Source: Sphagnum magellanicum (lineage: Eukaryota; Streptophyta; Sphagnopsida; Sphagnales; Sphagnaceae). Taken from it: 64,000 nucleotides of DNA. Below the pieces are notes generated by a model. The model searched no databases and had not been told where the DNA came from. It saw only the letters and a program-made list of their open reading frames with translations. A program made the position numbers and the translations under genes. Position 1 is the stretch's first letter; each line of letters begins with the position of its first letter. The stretch is taken from NCBI GenBank assembly GCA_021904315.1, contig CM038915.1, positions 14,012,001 to 14,076,000 of the forward strand. The letters are read 5' to 3'. Of this stretch, positions 1 to 11,701 are shown piece by piece.

Positions 1-28
1 TCTCAAACTTAACCAAATGCTTCCATAA

Positions 29-901
29 TGTCGCAACCTTAGCTTTGGGCTCGCAACCAAGGCAAAGGGGTTACAAGATTGAGGGCCAAGAGGAAGCTCG
101 GGAGTCAAGGCAAAGAGGTCGCAAGGGCACGGGCCAAAAAGAAGCCCGGGAATCACATCACATATTCCAGGGAATGTAAGAAAGTGTGAGGGAGTATGAG
201 GGAGTGAACCCTCACACTCCCAAGGCAACTCCCACTTTGGGAGATGGAGTCCCGATGGACTCCCAAAACTTCAAAGAGCGATTTTCAGGGGGTCAAAACT
301 CAATGGCTCGTGGCGCTCTTTATATCATTGGAAAGCTCTTGGAACACAGATGTCTAAAATGGGCTCCCATTGTTCATTTAGGCATCTAAAGCACAAGTTA
401 TGGCCAAAAGAAGGGCCGGGAGTCAAATTGCCAATTTGACTCCCGATCAAAAAAAGTCGGGAATCGACCCGAAATGTGCTCAAAATGTTATGGGGCTCCA
501 AAGTCGCGGGAGTCCCAACTGGCGCAATTTCGGGAGTCCCAAGAGAGAAAAGCCATTTGGATGTGGGCTCCGTGGCTAGCCACAGAGTATACTATAAGGG
601 GGAAGGTGGTGGCTTCCCCCAAGTCCGGGCCATGGTGAATCTAGTGTGTCCGTGCTGCCTGTGGCTCGTCTTAGCACCAAAGGTGCTCCAACTATGCACT
701 AACCACTTTGTGTGGGTTGTGTGCAGGCCCGTGTGAGTGAGTGAAGCTTGTCAACTCTTCCTAGTCCCATCCCGAAGCTCCGACACGCCCCTCTACCCCT
801 CAAAGTGCTGTGAACTAAAGAACATGCCCCAACTCCTCCCTCTTCCGTTGTCTTCTACTTGGACTCACATTTGAGTCCTTCAAGGAGTTGGGAATGCATC
901 A
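29..901 (+). repeat. Solo LTR (873 bp) nested in copy 1
   Basis: The segment begins TGTCGCAACC and ends GAATGCATCA, so it has the TG...CA termini of an LTR. It is flanked on both sides by the 5-bp direct repeat cataa (24-28 and 902-906). Copy 2 at ~20863 reads straight through the uninterrupted site. A TATA-like stretch (actataagg) lies near 592-600. No PBS, PPT or coding sequence adjoins it, which fits a solo LTR left by LTR-LTR recombination. The superfamily cannot be told. Confidence 0.8.
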
Positions 902-952
902 CATAATATATTAGAATCATTTTTGTACAAATGCACCAAACTTTTTTAACAT

Positions 953-3900
953 TCATTTGACGTAGTAATTTAAGATGTGAAAAATTAAGTATTGGTTACA
1001 TTTTGAATGGGTCCTTTTATTGTGTTTGGACCCATCCATCACAGTTGACAATGAAACCCTAGCATAATTGGACCTCCAATTGCTTGAAGGCCAAAAGCCC
1101 TCCAAAAAAATGGTACTTTGAGGGGGTAACGGTCTTGACAAATGCAACAAGATATCTTCCCAATACTCCACATATGGTTTCATCTTCATTTCATATGTGG
1201 AACTTTGCACAATGCCCACCTTCCAAAAATCCACGTATTTGGATAGTCTAGAACTTATAAACTTTTTTCTCTCCACTGACCTCAATGCATCATTGCCCCA
1301 CATTAGGCAATATAGAACAAGACTTGGGACCCTAGCATGCAACTTTGGTGAACCATTTGGATTAACTTTCCACGATCTAATCGGTGGCCCATCTATTGGA
1401 CTCCTATTAGGATCTATGGGGGAAACTCTATATTGCATCATAGGCCAACCTAACAAATTAATAATAAATCTAAAAAGATGCATATCAATATGCCCTACCA
1501 ACATTTCAAGGCCATTCTTCAAACAACCTAAGACCCAAGATTTAAAATCTGGAATCTCTTGAACCAATTGAGGAATGAATGGTTTTTGCTGTGAGATTGC
1601 GAAAGCTTTCATCAAATCTACTAAAATGTAATTGTTTTACTCCCTTAACTTTTTTGACAAATAACCAAAGCATCCATCTATATCCTCATGTGTATGGCCA
1701 ACTATAAGAATCCCAATTTGACCTCCTCAAACACATCCCTCGTCTTCAACAATGATAGAAACATTAACAAATGTTGATTCTTATTGCCTTTCACGCAATT
1801 ACCCATTTGAAGCAACAAAATTTTCGACAAAGGTTTTGCACCAATAGTTTGATTCGGGGTGTGTAATTGACATATGCAACACAGTTTCCTTTGCAAAAGA
1901 TGTGCAAATAATGAATTCTACAGGGGGTGTTCAAACAATAATTTCAACTCTAAAATAAAAACCGCCTCCAAAGTCCGCAAAAGCTGCAAGAAGGACCCAA
2001 TCGTGAAATTGGGATCATTTGGCCACAACTCATTAGAATATTGTGCATATCTCTCATCCCCATGACCATGTTATCATACCCGTGAGGGTAATGGGTAGTT
2101 GTCTAAGCCTAGATATCATTTTGTTTCACACTTGCAACCTTGCAAGTGCAATTTTTGCATGGTCGATCTTGTCATGAATAATGTAAAGGAACTCATCCTT
2201 CGATCGCATTAATTTTGTCTTCCAAATATGGTATTTTTTTTACATTATTCTTGGTATAAGATATGTTTTCTTAACTTCACTTCATACTATAGAGCTTCAT
2301 TACTATTTTTCTTAATTTGGATATCAAGTCCTTGAGAGATTCACAACTAGTGCATTTCGCAAAAACAGAGCCATGTGTTCGCACATCGACATTCAAATGA
2401 TGTCTTTTCCTCAACCTACTCGTAGTAGATTGAGAAATACCTCTAATACATAATTCTTTGCTTATTTGCCAACCCACAAAAAAGAAAACAAAAAAATATT
2501 AGTTATTCGACAACAAATGTATTTTGCCAAATATACATTCAATAAGCAATTTCAATTTTTGGAAAAATAGATTTGCACGAAAGACACATGCTGGCTTTTA
2601 GACGTTTATCGCTAGATAAACACTAAAAGTTCCAATTATTCACTACAATTCACTTGATCACTATATTCATGCAGACTTTTCTCAGGCAAAAGATGTTGCA
2701 CATCTTGTCTACCATTTGAAATTACTTTCATTTAACACAGCATCGTATCTATAAACAATTCAATCAATGACTAAACATTTGACTTCGCCTATTGGGTTGA
2801 CATATGTAATTCATGTGTAGGGTGAAAGCACTCTAAAGTGGAATACTTTCTAGCATATGTGGAGTCCATGCTAATGTTAAGATAAAAGTCCATTTTACAC
2901 TATGGCAAAATATATTATATTACATAAGTCATATGGCAAGGCTAAATTATTATTATTTTATTTATGGACTTTATCAATTGTAGATAATTATATCAAAAAT
3001 TTATATTTAACAAATGAAAACTTGAATTATTAATTCAAATGAATGAAAGACTTTATTAAAAAATTCATATTTCATTGAATATCTCAATTTATGGTTTTCA
3101 AAATCTTCCCAAATTGTATTCCTTTGTATCAACGGCATCACATTATTTTTTATGTAAAAAAAAATCACTCAGCTAAGCATAATGAATCCAAAATCATATG
3201 AGATGAACTGTGGCATAGGGTTTTTGGCATTTCAAAAGTCCAACATGTTATGGTAACTCAAAATTTATTCATGAAATACATACAATGTGATCATATCACA
3301 TGTAATTTATTTTTTAAGTCTTATTCACAATTATTCATTCATATTTTGTTCCATGGCCCATGATTGATAATCCAACAAATTGTGACATGATTATGTACTC
3401 CACCTTAAAGTGCTTTCACCCTGTACCTTTGTTCCCATGTGGTAGAAATTGACAATTTCATTTACTATTTGATTTGTACAACATGTCTGTCAACCTTGAG
3501 AGACCAACGATCCGGTACCAAGCAGTTTCATAGATGTTTAAACCTTGAATAATGATAAATTTTTATCGCCTTCTGTCTCCCCTCATATATAACCTTTTTG
3601 GAATATCTAAACCATACGGTCTTCAAAAAATGAACTCCCAAATCCTTGTGGATACATTCATAAAATAAAGAACCAAGGGTGCACCTTTAATAAGGACTTT
3701 GGTGACTACTTATTCTAAAAGATTCTTAATATATACTAGGAATATTCCATTTGTAAATTGGGAAAAGTCACAAGAAAGTCCTTTTGACTAAAAAAATATG
3801 TTACATTGTACTCTTATGTGAATATGTGTTTTAAAAGTCTCTCCAAAATTATGTAATTTTCAAGTCCTTTAAAAGTCATTTATGAGTTTTTTTAAGTAGT

Positions 3901-4705
3901 AAAAACATTGTAAAACACTAGTTACAACGACTAATCAATGTTTTTGAGAATTCACATTTCATTATATTCATTTCAAATTATTGCACATGTTTCCACAATA
4001 TATCAAGAACATTATCATTAAAACATATTTTTAAAATGTGCAATATTAATGTAATTTTTGACATGAAAACATGAAAAACAAAGCACTAGTGATAATTTTT
4101 ATGGCTCTTATCTTTGTGAATGTACCCTTGTTTCAACAACAAGGTCTTTTCATGAGGAAAATGTTGACAGCAATTCATGGCACAACACATGGCCACAAAC
4201 ACATTGTGCACAAACTCCTTAGACAACACCTTTTCAATTCTAGAAATTAAACCTTCAAAGTCAGCTACACTTCGCTTCTTCTTATGAAAGGAATTTTTTT
4301 TTCTTCACACCAATTGCTCCCACATCATTGACATTTGGTATGTGGCCATGGGTTCCATTGATTGTTAAGATGTTCTCCTAGGGATACCCATCAATAATCA
4401 TTTGAGACAATAGCCATTTCCAAATGGTCATCAATGCTAACACAATTGTAGGACAATACAAGATGCAAAACCCAACATGGTCCTCCGCAAGCCAATTATC
4501 AAAAAATTGCTTCTTATGGGTCACATATTACAACCACATGACCTTTTGCAATGAACACCTCGCCATCATTTACAAAATTGCAATTAGCTCCTTGCCACTC
4601 AAACCTACGTCTTCCCACTAAATTTGAATTTGTTCCTCTCACACCATTGCCATATATTGCATCATCATTCCCATGCGCATTCATTAGAATTTTTTTGAAA
4701 ATCAA
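953..4705 (-). pseudogene. DUF7869-like transposase remnant, copy 1
   Basis: Mirror image of the copy 3 remnant (33147-36899), with the same frames and the same lesions. The C-terminal part is the 220-residue open frame 953-1615. The segment with the NCVKGNKN motif lies at 1702-1896. A frameshift just beyond it brings in the VGHTHEDID motif read in another frame. A cysteine-bearing segment (AKCTSCESL) lies at 2277-2477 and an N-terminal piece at 4514-4705. The MITE at 2820-3421 splits the frame. It cannot encode a functional protein. The family name rests on remembered motifs and is moderately secure. Confidence 0.6.
2820..3421 (-). mobile_element. MITE with GGGTGAAAGCAC terminal inverted repeats (copy 1)
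   Basis: Counterpart of 34431-35032. The ends are ~27-bp imperfect inverted repeats (GGGTGAAAGCACTCTAAAGT at one end, GGGTGAAAGCACTTTAAGGT at the other). They are flanked by TACA on one side and its complement on the other. There are no open frames inside. It interrupts the transposase remnant. Confidence 0.65.
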
Positions 4706-5049
4706 TAACTAAATTTATGACTCATTGGTAATTCTAATGGACACATGTGACCAAAAATAACTTAGTTGCCTTGGAGAAGTGCCATAAAACAATTAGTTGC
4801 AAAAGACATGACATGGCCATGAAGTTGAAAATGTAGTCGCAAACTTTACAACTAGGCTAAAATTTCTCATCCATTGCCATGGATGATCCTTAGTATGATG
4901 TGGAACCCCAATTTGCAACTACATTTGGGATAGTCACATGTTATGAAATGTGCCATTGATGGGTGGTTAGGATTTAACCATGTGGTAATTTAAAAAGCCA
5001 ATGGCCATAAAACATGTGGAAATTTTCCATTTGTTCAAAAAAGATATAT

Positions 5050-6560
5050 TATAATTATAGTAATTAATTATAATCTATCTTAGGCTAGACCATAATAGGT
5101 AATCTATTATAGGCTAGCTTAGGGTAAAATAGGTCACTTAGCATAAGCTAAGTAAGTAGGTAGGATCCTATTTATTTTGTTGGGGTCGAGCCTTTTGATT
5201 GGCTCATCCCAAATGACACATGCACTATGTTTATAATGCATACCATGAATCCAATCGATTCCTTTACCTATTTATATATTTTACAAGTTTGAAGTTGTAG
5301 ACAAAGGGTATGGGATAATTCTAATGAAAGGGAAACATTACAACATTACAACACTATCACATATCCACACATTAAAATATTTACTATTTTCACTAACTAT
5401 TTATTACCTATTTTACTTACTACCTACTACCTACAAATTAACTTAACTACTTACTACCTTTTATTTATCCTATTTACTACATATTATCTAAGCTACATAC
5501 GTACTATCTATTACCTAAGCTACGTAATTTATTATTATCATGATTATTATTATTATTATTAAATCATATATCCACATAATAAAGTATTTACAATTTAACC
5601 TACCTATTACTACTACCTATCCTACTTATCACATACAACCTATGGTACATATTTATTATTTACTACCTAGCCTACATTTAATAAATTATTTTTTTAACAT
5701 AGCTAGTTAATTAATCAATTAATACAAAAAATTACAACATATCCACAAAGTAAAATACCTCTTGCTTAACTTATAACCCACCTACCTACTACCTAATAGT
5801 AGCTATCCTACTTATTACATACGACTTAGGTTACATACCTTCTATCTATTACCTAGCCTACCTAATAAATTCATTACCTAGCTTGCATTTAATAAATTAT
5901 TTTTTTAACATAGGTAATTAATTAATCAATTAATACAAAAAAATCATGACATGTCCATAAAATAAAATACCTTTTACTTAGCTTACCTACCTACCTACTA
6001 CCTACTAGTACCTATCCTATTTATTACATACTACCTAGGTTACATACCTACTATCTATTACCTAACCTACCTAATAAATTAATTACCTACCCTACGTTAA
6101 AAAAAATAAATTCTTAACATAACTAATTATTCTATTAGTTAATACAAAAAAGTATGACATATCCACAAAATAAAATACCTTTTGCTTAGCTTACCTACCT
6201 ACCTACCTACTACCTATTAATACCTATCCTACTTATTAGATACTACCTAGCCTAACTAATTAATTGATTACGTACCTAACCTAATTAATTAATGAATTAA
6301 TTAATTAATATGAAAACATGATCACATTATCACACAATAAATTAATTAACCTACCTACTACCTATGTTACTTACTACCTACTACCTAATTAGTTTACCAA
6401 TTAATTAATAACCTAGCCTATTGTTACTTGTAGATAACTTAGGCCAATTAACTAAGTATGCAAGCTAAGTTAAACTACCAATGTACGTAGGTCTACTTAG
6501 TTTAACATAACCTATTAAACTTACCTAGCTTAGTTTACCAACGAGGTTATGATAGCCTTT
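5050..6560. repeat. CCTA/TAGG array with a ~200-bp higher-order unit (copy 1)
   Basis: Long AT-rich tract dominated by cctacctac and ttaattaatt. From about 5690 to 6250 a longer unit recurs at least three times. Each unit runs through a taataaattatttttt block, a run like aattaatcaattaatacaaa, a 'catatccacaaaataaaata' type block and then a string of ctacctac. It is non-coding. Confidence 0.75.
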
Positions 6561-7350
6561 TCTAGCAAACTATTGGCTATTAGATATTATATCATGGAAA
6601 ACCCATGGATAATTGCAAAGAAGACCCATGGATAGGTACGATGAAGGGATAATAGTCCAATTGAAATAACAAACTTTGCCATGTGTGCGTGGTCTATGTT
6701 TCTTTATTCACGTGGTAGAATATACTATTGTAGTTACAAAAACAACTACATATCATCCATTAATGAATACAATCAAAATTTGATGACGTTCATTTTTCAT
6801 CTACATTTTCAATGAAAATCGTATTGGTCATAAATTGTAGTTGCATTTACAACTACAATTTGGTTCAACCCTTCCTATAGTTACATATGCGACTACAAGA
6901 AGTTGCAACTACATGGACACGTAGGACTAACACACTACTAGTCATAAAATTAGTTGGTTTGGACATTAGTCACACAGTGGTTGCAAAAATATGGTCAGAA
7001 TGGACAACATTTCTTCTAGTGATTCCCTTGGTAATCATCCTCTTCATTTCACTAATAGAAAACATGTATTTTTCGACTTGTCTTTGTCGACTAATATAGT
7101 TCAAAAAGTGTCATTTCAACTTAAATAATTAGAAATGAAACATCTTTCAATTATATTAGTTGACAAATACAAGTTGAAAAACACATGTTTTTCTACTAGT
7201 GTTTCATTTTAGATTTTCCTCGGCACCAACCTCTTCATCACATTCCACAATATCCTTTTCACCTTTTTCCTCGTTCAGGGAATTAGACCTAGACTCCCCA
7301 TTAGAGCCTTCCACACCATCCTTAGATATATAACTATTTTTTCCATGCAA

Positions 7351-7593
7351 TTATTCATTACATTTATCCTCAACTATATTACCCATATTCTTAAAACCAT
7401 CAATGTTTTTAGTTTCGAAGCTCTCTAGCAAGGAATTGTCCTTGCATGAAACTTGTTTCTTCGCGAGATTATTCACCCCATCCATTGTTAAATGGCCCTG
7501 CACTATCATCATGTCAACCACTTCATCATTCATCAACAAATCCTTACACGGCCAAAACACTACAATTCCAACCGCTAACTTGTAGTATCTCAC
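7351..7593 (-). other. Unrecognised 80-codon frame inside copy 1
   Basis: An 80-codon frame, identical to 30259-30501 in copy 3. Copy 2 lacks this stretch through a deletion of about 0.7 kb. No family is recognised. It may be a piece of an accessory protein of the transposon or chance. It has no membrane segment or cysteine cluster. Confidence 0.25.
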
Positions 7594-7689
7594 AATTGCA
7601 ACTAGACAGAATAGCTTTCACTATTCACAATCCTCATGCATAATTTTAATCAAAACCACGATGCAATTCTCTAATCATTATTAGAATTT

Positions 7690-8010
7690 TTGGTTTTTCA
7701 AATGGTCCAAGTTAACTAATTGGTCTTTTTTTACTAATGAACATGTACATTTTGACTAGAGGCTAAAGGCTTGAATGACATGTGTATCTTTTAACTAGTC
7801 AACTTGGTTGAAATGACTTATTTGACTATTTGTTAATTTGGACATCTAGTCAAATTGGACAAAAACTTGACCACCTTGGTCAAAATGGCCAATGACATTT
7901 AGTCAATTGGAACATTTAGTCAAGTTGGACATAAACAAATGACACTTTTGGTCAAAATGGCCAATGGGGTTTTAGTTAAGTTGAACATTTAGTCAAGATG
8001 GCCAATATTA
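7690..8010. repeat. Degenerate short repeat built on 'ttggtcaaaatggcc/tagtcaa' (copy 1)
   Basis: A tract of loosely repeated words (agtcaagttggac, ttggtcaaaatggccaatg, tagtcaaattggac). The mirror tract is at ~29840-30160, and a related block appears at 22850-23130 outside the copies. It contains no gene. Confidence 0.5.
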
Positions 8011-8019
8011 TTATAATCA

Positions 8020-8700
8020 AATGGGGCATCCTACCTACCTATCTACCATATTCTACAACCTTCTTACCTACCTACCTATTACAACTTGTACCAACTTATT
8101 TACCAACCTATTACAACTTATCGACCTACTTACCTACTTATTATAACCTATTCACCTACCACCCACTCACCTACCTATTATAACCTATTCACCTACCCAT
8201 CCATTCACCTACTTACTAGTTTATTGACCAACCCACCCACCCACCCGCCTCCCTACCTACTTATTTACCTACTGGCCACTTGCCTATCGGCTTACCCACC
8301 CACCCACGATACCTATTAATTACGTACGTACGTACCTACTTACTTAGCTATCCACCCACCCACCTACCTCCTACAACATACCTACCTACATACTTCATGG
8401 TCTCGTAATGATGTGTCAAAATAAACATGTGAAATAAAAAATTTGACAAAAGTTGAACATCTTTTGATGGTGTGGTCCATTGGTTAAAGATTTGGTTTAT
8501 GCATTAGGGAGGTCAAGGGTTCAATTTCTAATACTCGTAATCTATGTATATGCTTAAGGGGTTAAGGTAGGTAGTTAAACTAGATTAAGTAAGTTAAATA
8601 GGTTGTACGAAGTTAGGTTAAAGTAGGTAGGTTAGGTTAGGGTAGGTTACCACCTACCTACCTACATTTTTACGACCTACCCACCTACCTACAAAATTAT
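8020..8700. repeat. CCTA/CCCA microsatellite block with an embedded tRNA-like stretch (copy 1)
   Basis: Runs of ctacctacctatc and cccacccaccc occupy 8028-8390 and 8570-8695. Threonine/proline/tyrosine-rich open frames here (repeating TYLPTYLPT) are artefacts of the four-base repeat. Between the two runs, 8468-8540 has a box-A-like tggtccattggtta and a box-B-like gggttcaatttc about 40 bp apart, as in a tRNA-derived SINE head. Confidence 0.65.
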
Positions 8701-9279
8701 TTTTTATAATGATATTAAAATAAATTATTTAAATCATTTGACCAATCAAATGGTCCAATATTCATAAATCAAAATGCTTAGTCAAATGATCCTTATTCTA
8801 TGAGTCAAAAAGACCACCCTAGTCACAATTGACATGTTAAAATTGAGTTGTCCAAAATGGCAAGGGGTTTTTCTACCCCCCCCAATTTGGTTTTTTTGAC
8901 CAAAATTCTCGGTTTGAAAAACCAAGAATTCTAATAACAAATCCACAAGGTCCATATATTGGAACTACTAACAAACGTCTACACATGTTCATACCATTTT
9001 TCACTGGGCTTTCATTTTCATGAGCATCCCAAATGCTAACAAAGTTCCCAAACATGAGTCCCTCAACAATATCTTGCCAAGTCAAGAACAATCTGTCCTT
9101 CTGAAAAGGCTCATGCTGATATTTACAGAACTCTTATCTTTTATATTCTCTTTGCAGGATGAACCATTTATTTTTGAGCAAAGAATTCTGCACAGAATTG
9201 CTGGTGGTCTGAAGCTTGAATTTCATGCAAGCTTTACACAAACACTGCAGAAGACTCCAGGGAGTGCTCTTCTATCAAA

Positions 9280-11144
9280 ATGATACCAGGCCTCAAACAG
9301 AGGCTGCTGGGGGTGGCAGGCCAAGCAAATAGTGATGATGTTCAACAAAACAGCGCTTCCTTGAGTTTACATCATCATGCTGGAAATGATGGACACCACC
9401 AGCACCTGACCCAAGAAGTTTCACTCTCTGAGGATGAGATCTGTAAGTAAACCTGGTTGACCTTTTCATGCAAACACAATGTCAACCACTGGGTCAAAGA
9501 ACAAGAGGGTTGTTGGGACAAAGCTATCAAGATATCCTTAATTAGATTACATAGTTTTTTAATCGGCTTAGGTTGTGCTCCCAACTCGAGCTGCTCCAGC
9601 CTCCTGTATCAGCAAACTCCCAATTGCTCTGAACAAGCAAGTCCATAAGAGCAGCACCACTGGTGCTCAGTATGTGGCTCTGCAAAAGAAAATTGGACAA
9701 ACAAAAGTCAAAAGATGCCAGTTTGGCTTTGCAACACATGGTTTTGGCCCAGCATTTTTGCACAGGATGCTGAGGCCGGTAAAAGGCACAGCAAAGCCTA
9801 ACATTTGTCGTGATTTTCCAGATAGTTTGATTGGTCCAGGTGGGTTGCTATTAGTAGCCTCCCACCTATTTGCAGTCCCACTTTTAGTTTTATGGGTGGG
9901 GTTGGAAAAAAGTAAATAATGATACTTGGATGTGAGAAATATGCCTGTGGGGTCACATACTGCGCACTGCTGGAGATACTCTAAGCCTCTTAACACATGG
10001 CTAATACAAGTATGTGTGTGGCAGTGAGGCGGTTATCAGGAAAACGTGCAGGAGGAAATCCTCGTCTTAAGCGGAGTTTTCTCCTGAAGCTTGCTGTCGC
10101 TCTCCACTCATATGGGAGCTCAGCATCACGAACTGAGTATCTCATTGACAGAGCTGCTGAGTGTCTGAATGTTGAGACCAGCATAGCTGTGTTCCCTTCT
10201 CTGATCCTTCTCTCATTCCCCATGAGTGATGATCATGACCCAACCAGGTACCAGATACTTCTTTAGAGTGGGGCTCAGTTTCTCTGCTGTTATTATACTG
10301 AGAGAAGACTGATAAGAAGCCTTCATGCAAAATGGATAGAGGCCTTCAATTCTTCTCACTGTACATGTACCATCCAGCTAAATGATTTTGAGGTGTAGAT
10401 GTGATTTCTCTTCGGACAATATGGCAACAGGGACAGGAAAGACATTCATGTGCTGACAGTGGATAGCCAACTTGATGTGGATAAGTTGGGGCGGACTGAT
10501 CAACTTGCAAATAGAGTGGGCAAAGAAGGAGCCCCTGTGCTATTGGCATACTGGCGCCTGAAGGCCATAGCTAAATCACCCCCTGCATTTGGGATATGGT
10601 GGCGACTTTTCTGCTTTTCGTTATCTTCAGCCATGGCCTCTCTGCTCTTTTTCGATTGTACTCACACATGTTAAACAAGGATATACAGAATAAAATCACT
10701 AAAGTTTTTTTCTTATCCTGCAATATGGTTGTAACCTGCTGGCATTATATGTAATTTTTTCTAACAGCCAGATAGAACAGGTAGCCCATGCCGGTAGCTT
10801 CTTGTTAAGCTACATAACTCGCCCAATGTTTTCTCTGCCAAGCTCAGAGGAGTGGCTGCACTTGGTCATCTGGGTTCATTGCTTTGGTGGCAGGGGGCCT
10901 GTGGGATGGTGCCTTCTCCTTCCTTCTTGGATGTGCTGTTGGGATTCTTGAACTGATTTCATCAAGGTCTCCCCTCTTTGCAAATGTTTTGGAGTTCAGC
11001 TCTGCATGTGTAGTCTCCTTTTTAGCAAGGGTACTTTCTGTGTATCTCAAAGACAAATTCAATGTTTGTTACTTCTCGATGGCACTATCAGCAGTTGTGC
11101 AGCTGCTCCCAGGATTGCTGATTCTGAGTTTCTCACCTAATTGA
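9280..11144 (+). pseudogene. ThrE/Prm10-type (DUF1212) transporter-like gene, four exons, 3' truncated
   Basis: I infer exons 9280-9442, 10025-10247, 10431-10657 and 10894-11144. Donors are gtaagt, gtacca and gtactc; acceptors are ggcag, aacag and ggcag. The phases fit at every junction and give ~287 residues. Exon 2 carries the signature start of the family (FLLKLAVALHSYGSSASRTE, then AVFPSLILLSF). Exon 3 has DVDKLGRTDQLANRV and a first hydrophobic segment. Exon 4 has LWDGAFSFLLGCAVGILEL and ALSAVVQLLPGLLIL, typical membrane helices. Bacterial ThrE exports threonine and serine; Prm10 is the fungal relative. The frame ends (SFSPN, stop) about halfway through the usual protein, and I found no further exons before the Copia fragment at 11702. 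The start codon is a guess: an in-frame stop at 9217 lies upstream, and the inverted-repeat breakpoint is only 187 bp away. It is either a 3'-truncated gene or one with an unrecognised continuation. Confidence 0.65.
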
Positions 11145-11701
11145 GCTTTTCCATGCTGCTTCACTTTACTGATCTACATTACTGAGTATCACTACTGCTT
11201 ACAAATGTTTCAAGTAGATGTATCTTATGCCAATCCAATGTCCCAAAATTTTTGGCTACCTCTCAGTCATGAACTCTCTTGTCACGTGCAGCAAACTGTT
11301 ACTACAGAGTCACCAACCTTAGAAGTATCAAAACTGTAATCCAAATTGCTGATGATGACAGAGATGTGTGATTGTCACACTTGACTGGAGGAAGTCCCCA
11401 AGAAGCAGCTCCTGGAATGGCTTCCTCAACAGCGTCGAGCACTAGGACGCCAATCACATTAAGAAAGCTCTAGAAGCAGTCATTGTTGGCTACATTGGTG
11501 GCTAGCTCATGTTCCACAAAGGGCTCGGAACTTTGAACATCCTTGAGCTTGTAGATAAACATCCTTGAACAATGTAGATAAACGTACTTGAACTTGTGGG
11601 TAATGTAGATGCTATCTTCCTCGATCGATTTCTTGCTCTTACTGACAACTTTTACTCGGGCATGGTACGTCGTCCCATCGCCATCATGCTAAATTGGTGC
11701 C
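11145..11701. other. Non-repetitive stretch downstream of the ThrE-like gene, no feature recognised
   Basis: Base composition is closer to genic DNA than to the flanking transposons. No frame over ~40 codons with recognisable content was found and no downstream ThrE exons were seen. It could be an ancient intron or 3' remnant. A short direct repeat of 'atccttgagcttgtagataa' type occurs near 11540-11590. Confidence 0.4.

Larger units (their letters stand above)
1..9093 (-). mobile_element. Decayed DUF7869-like DNA transposon, copy 1 (left inverted-repeat arm)
   Basis: This stretch is the reverse complement of 28759-37851 in exact register, with no shift over 9.1 kb; the only mismatch I found is at 8965 versus 28887. 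It holds a broken transposase (953-4705, minus), TAGG arrays, a nested MITE and a solo LTR. Copies 2 and 3 share a further ~540 bp beyond the point matching 9093, so this copy is truncated there, next to the ThrE-like gene. The other end runs off the window. Identity between arms was judged from mirrored reading frames and inspected segments, not a full alignment. Confidence 0.85.

Noticed and set aside
476-736. 86-codon frame inside the solo LTR
   Set aside because: LTRs are non-coding; the frame has no recognisable content and its mirror copy is equally uninformative.
7998-8319. Open frames rich in TYLPTYLPT-type repeats
   Set aside because: They are translations of the CCTA tetranucleotide array, occur in several frames and have no other content.
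9575-9919. 114-codon frame between ThrE-like exons 1 and 2
   Set aside because: Exons 1 and 2 already join in phase across it, and its sequence shows no ThrE-family features; treated as intron.
11120-11140. A weak donor (A|gtttct) that could extend the ThrE-like gene
   Set aside because: No downstream sequence before 11702 reads as the second half of the family, so continuation could not be supported.
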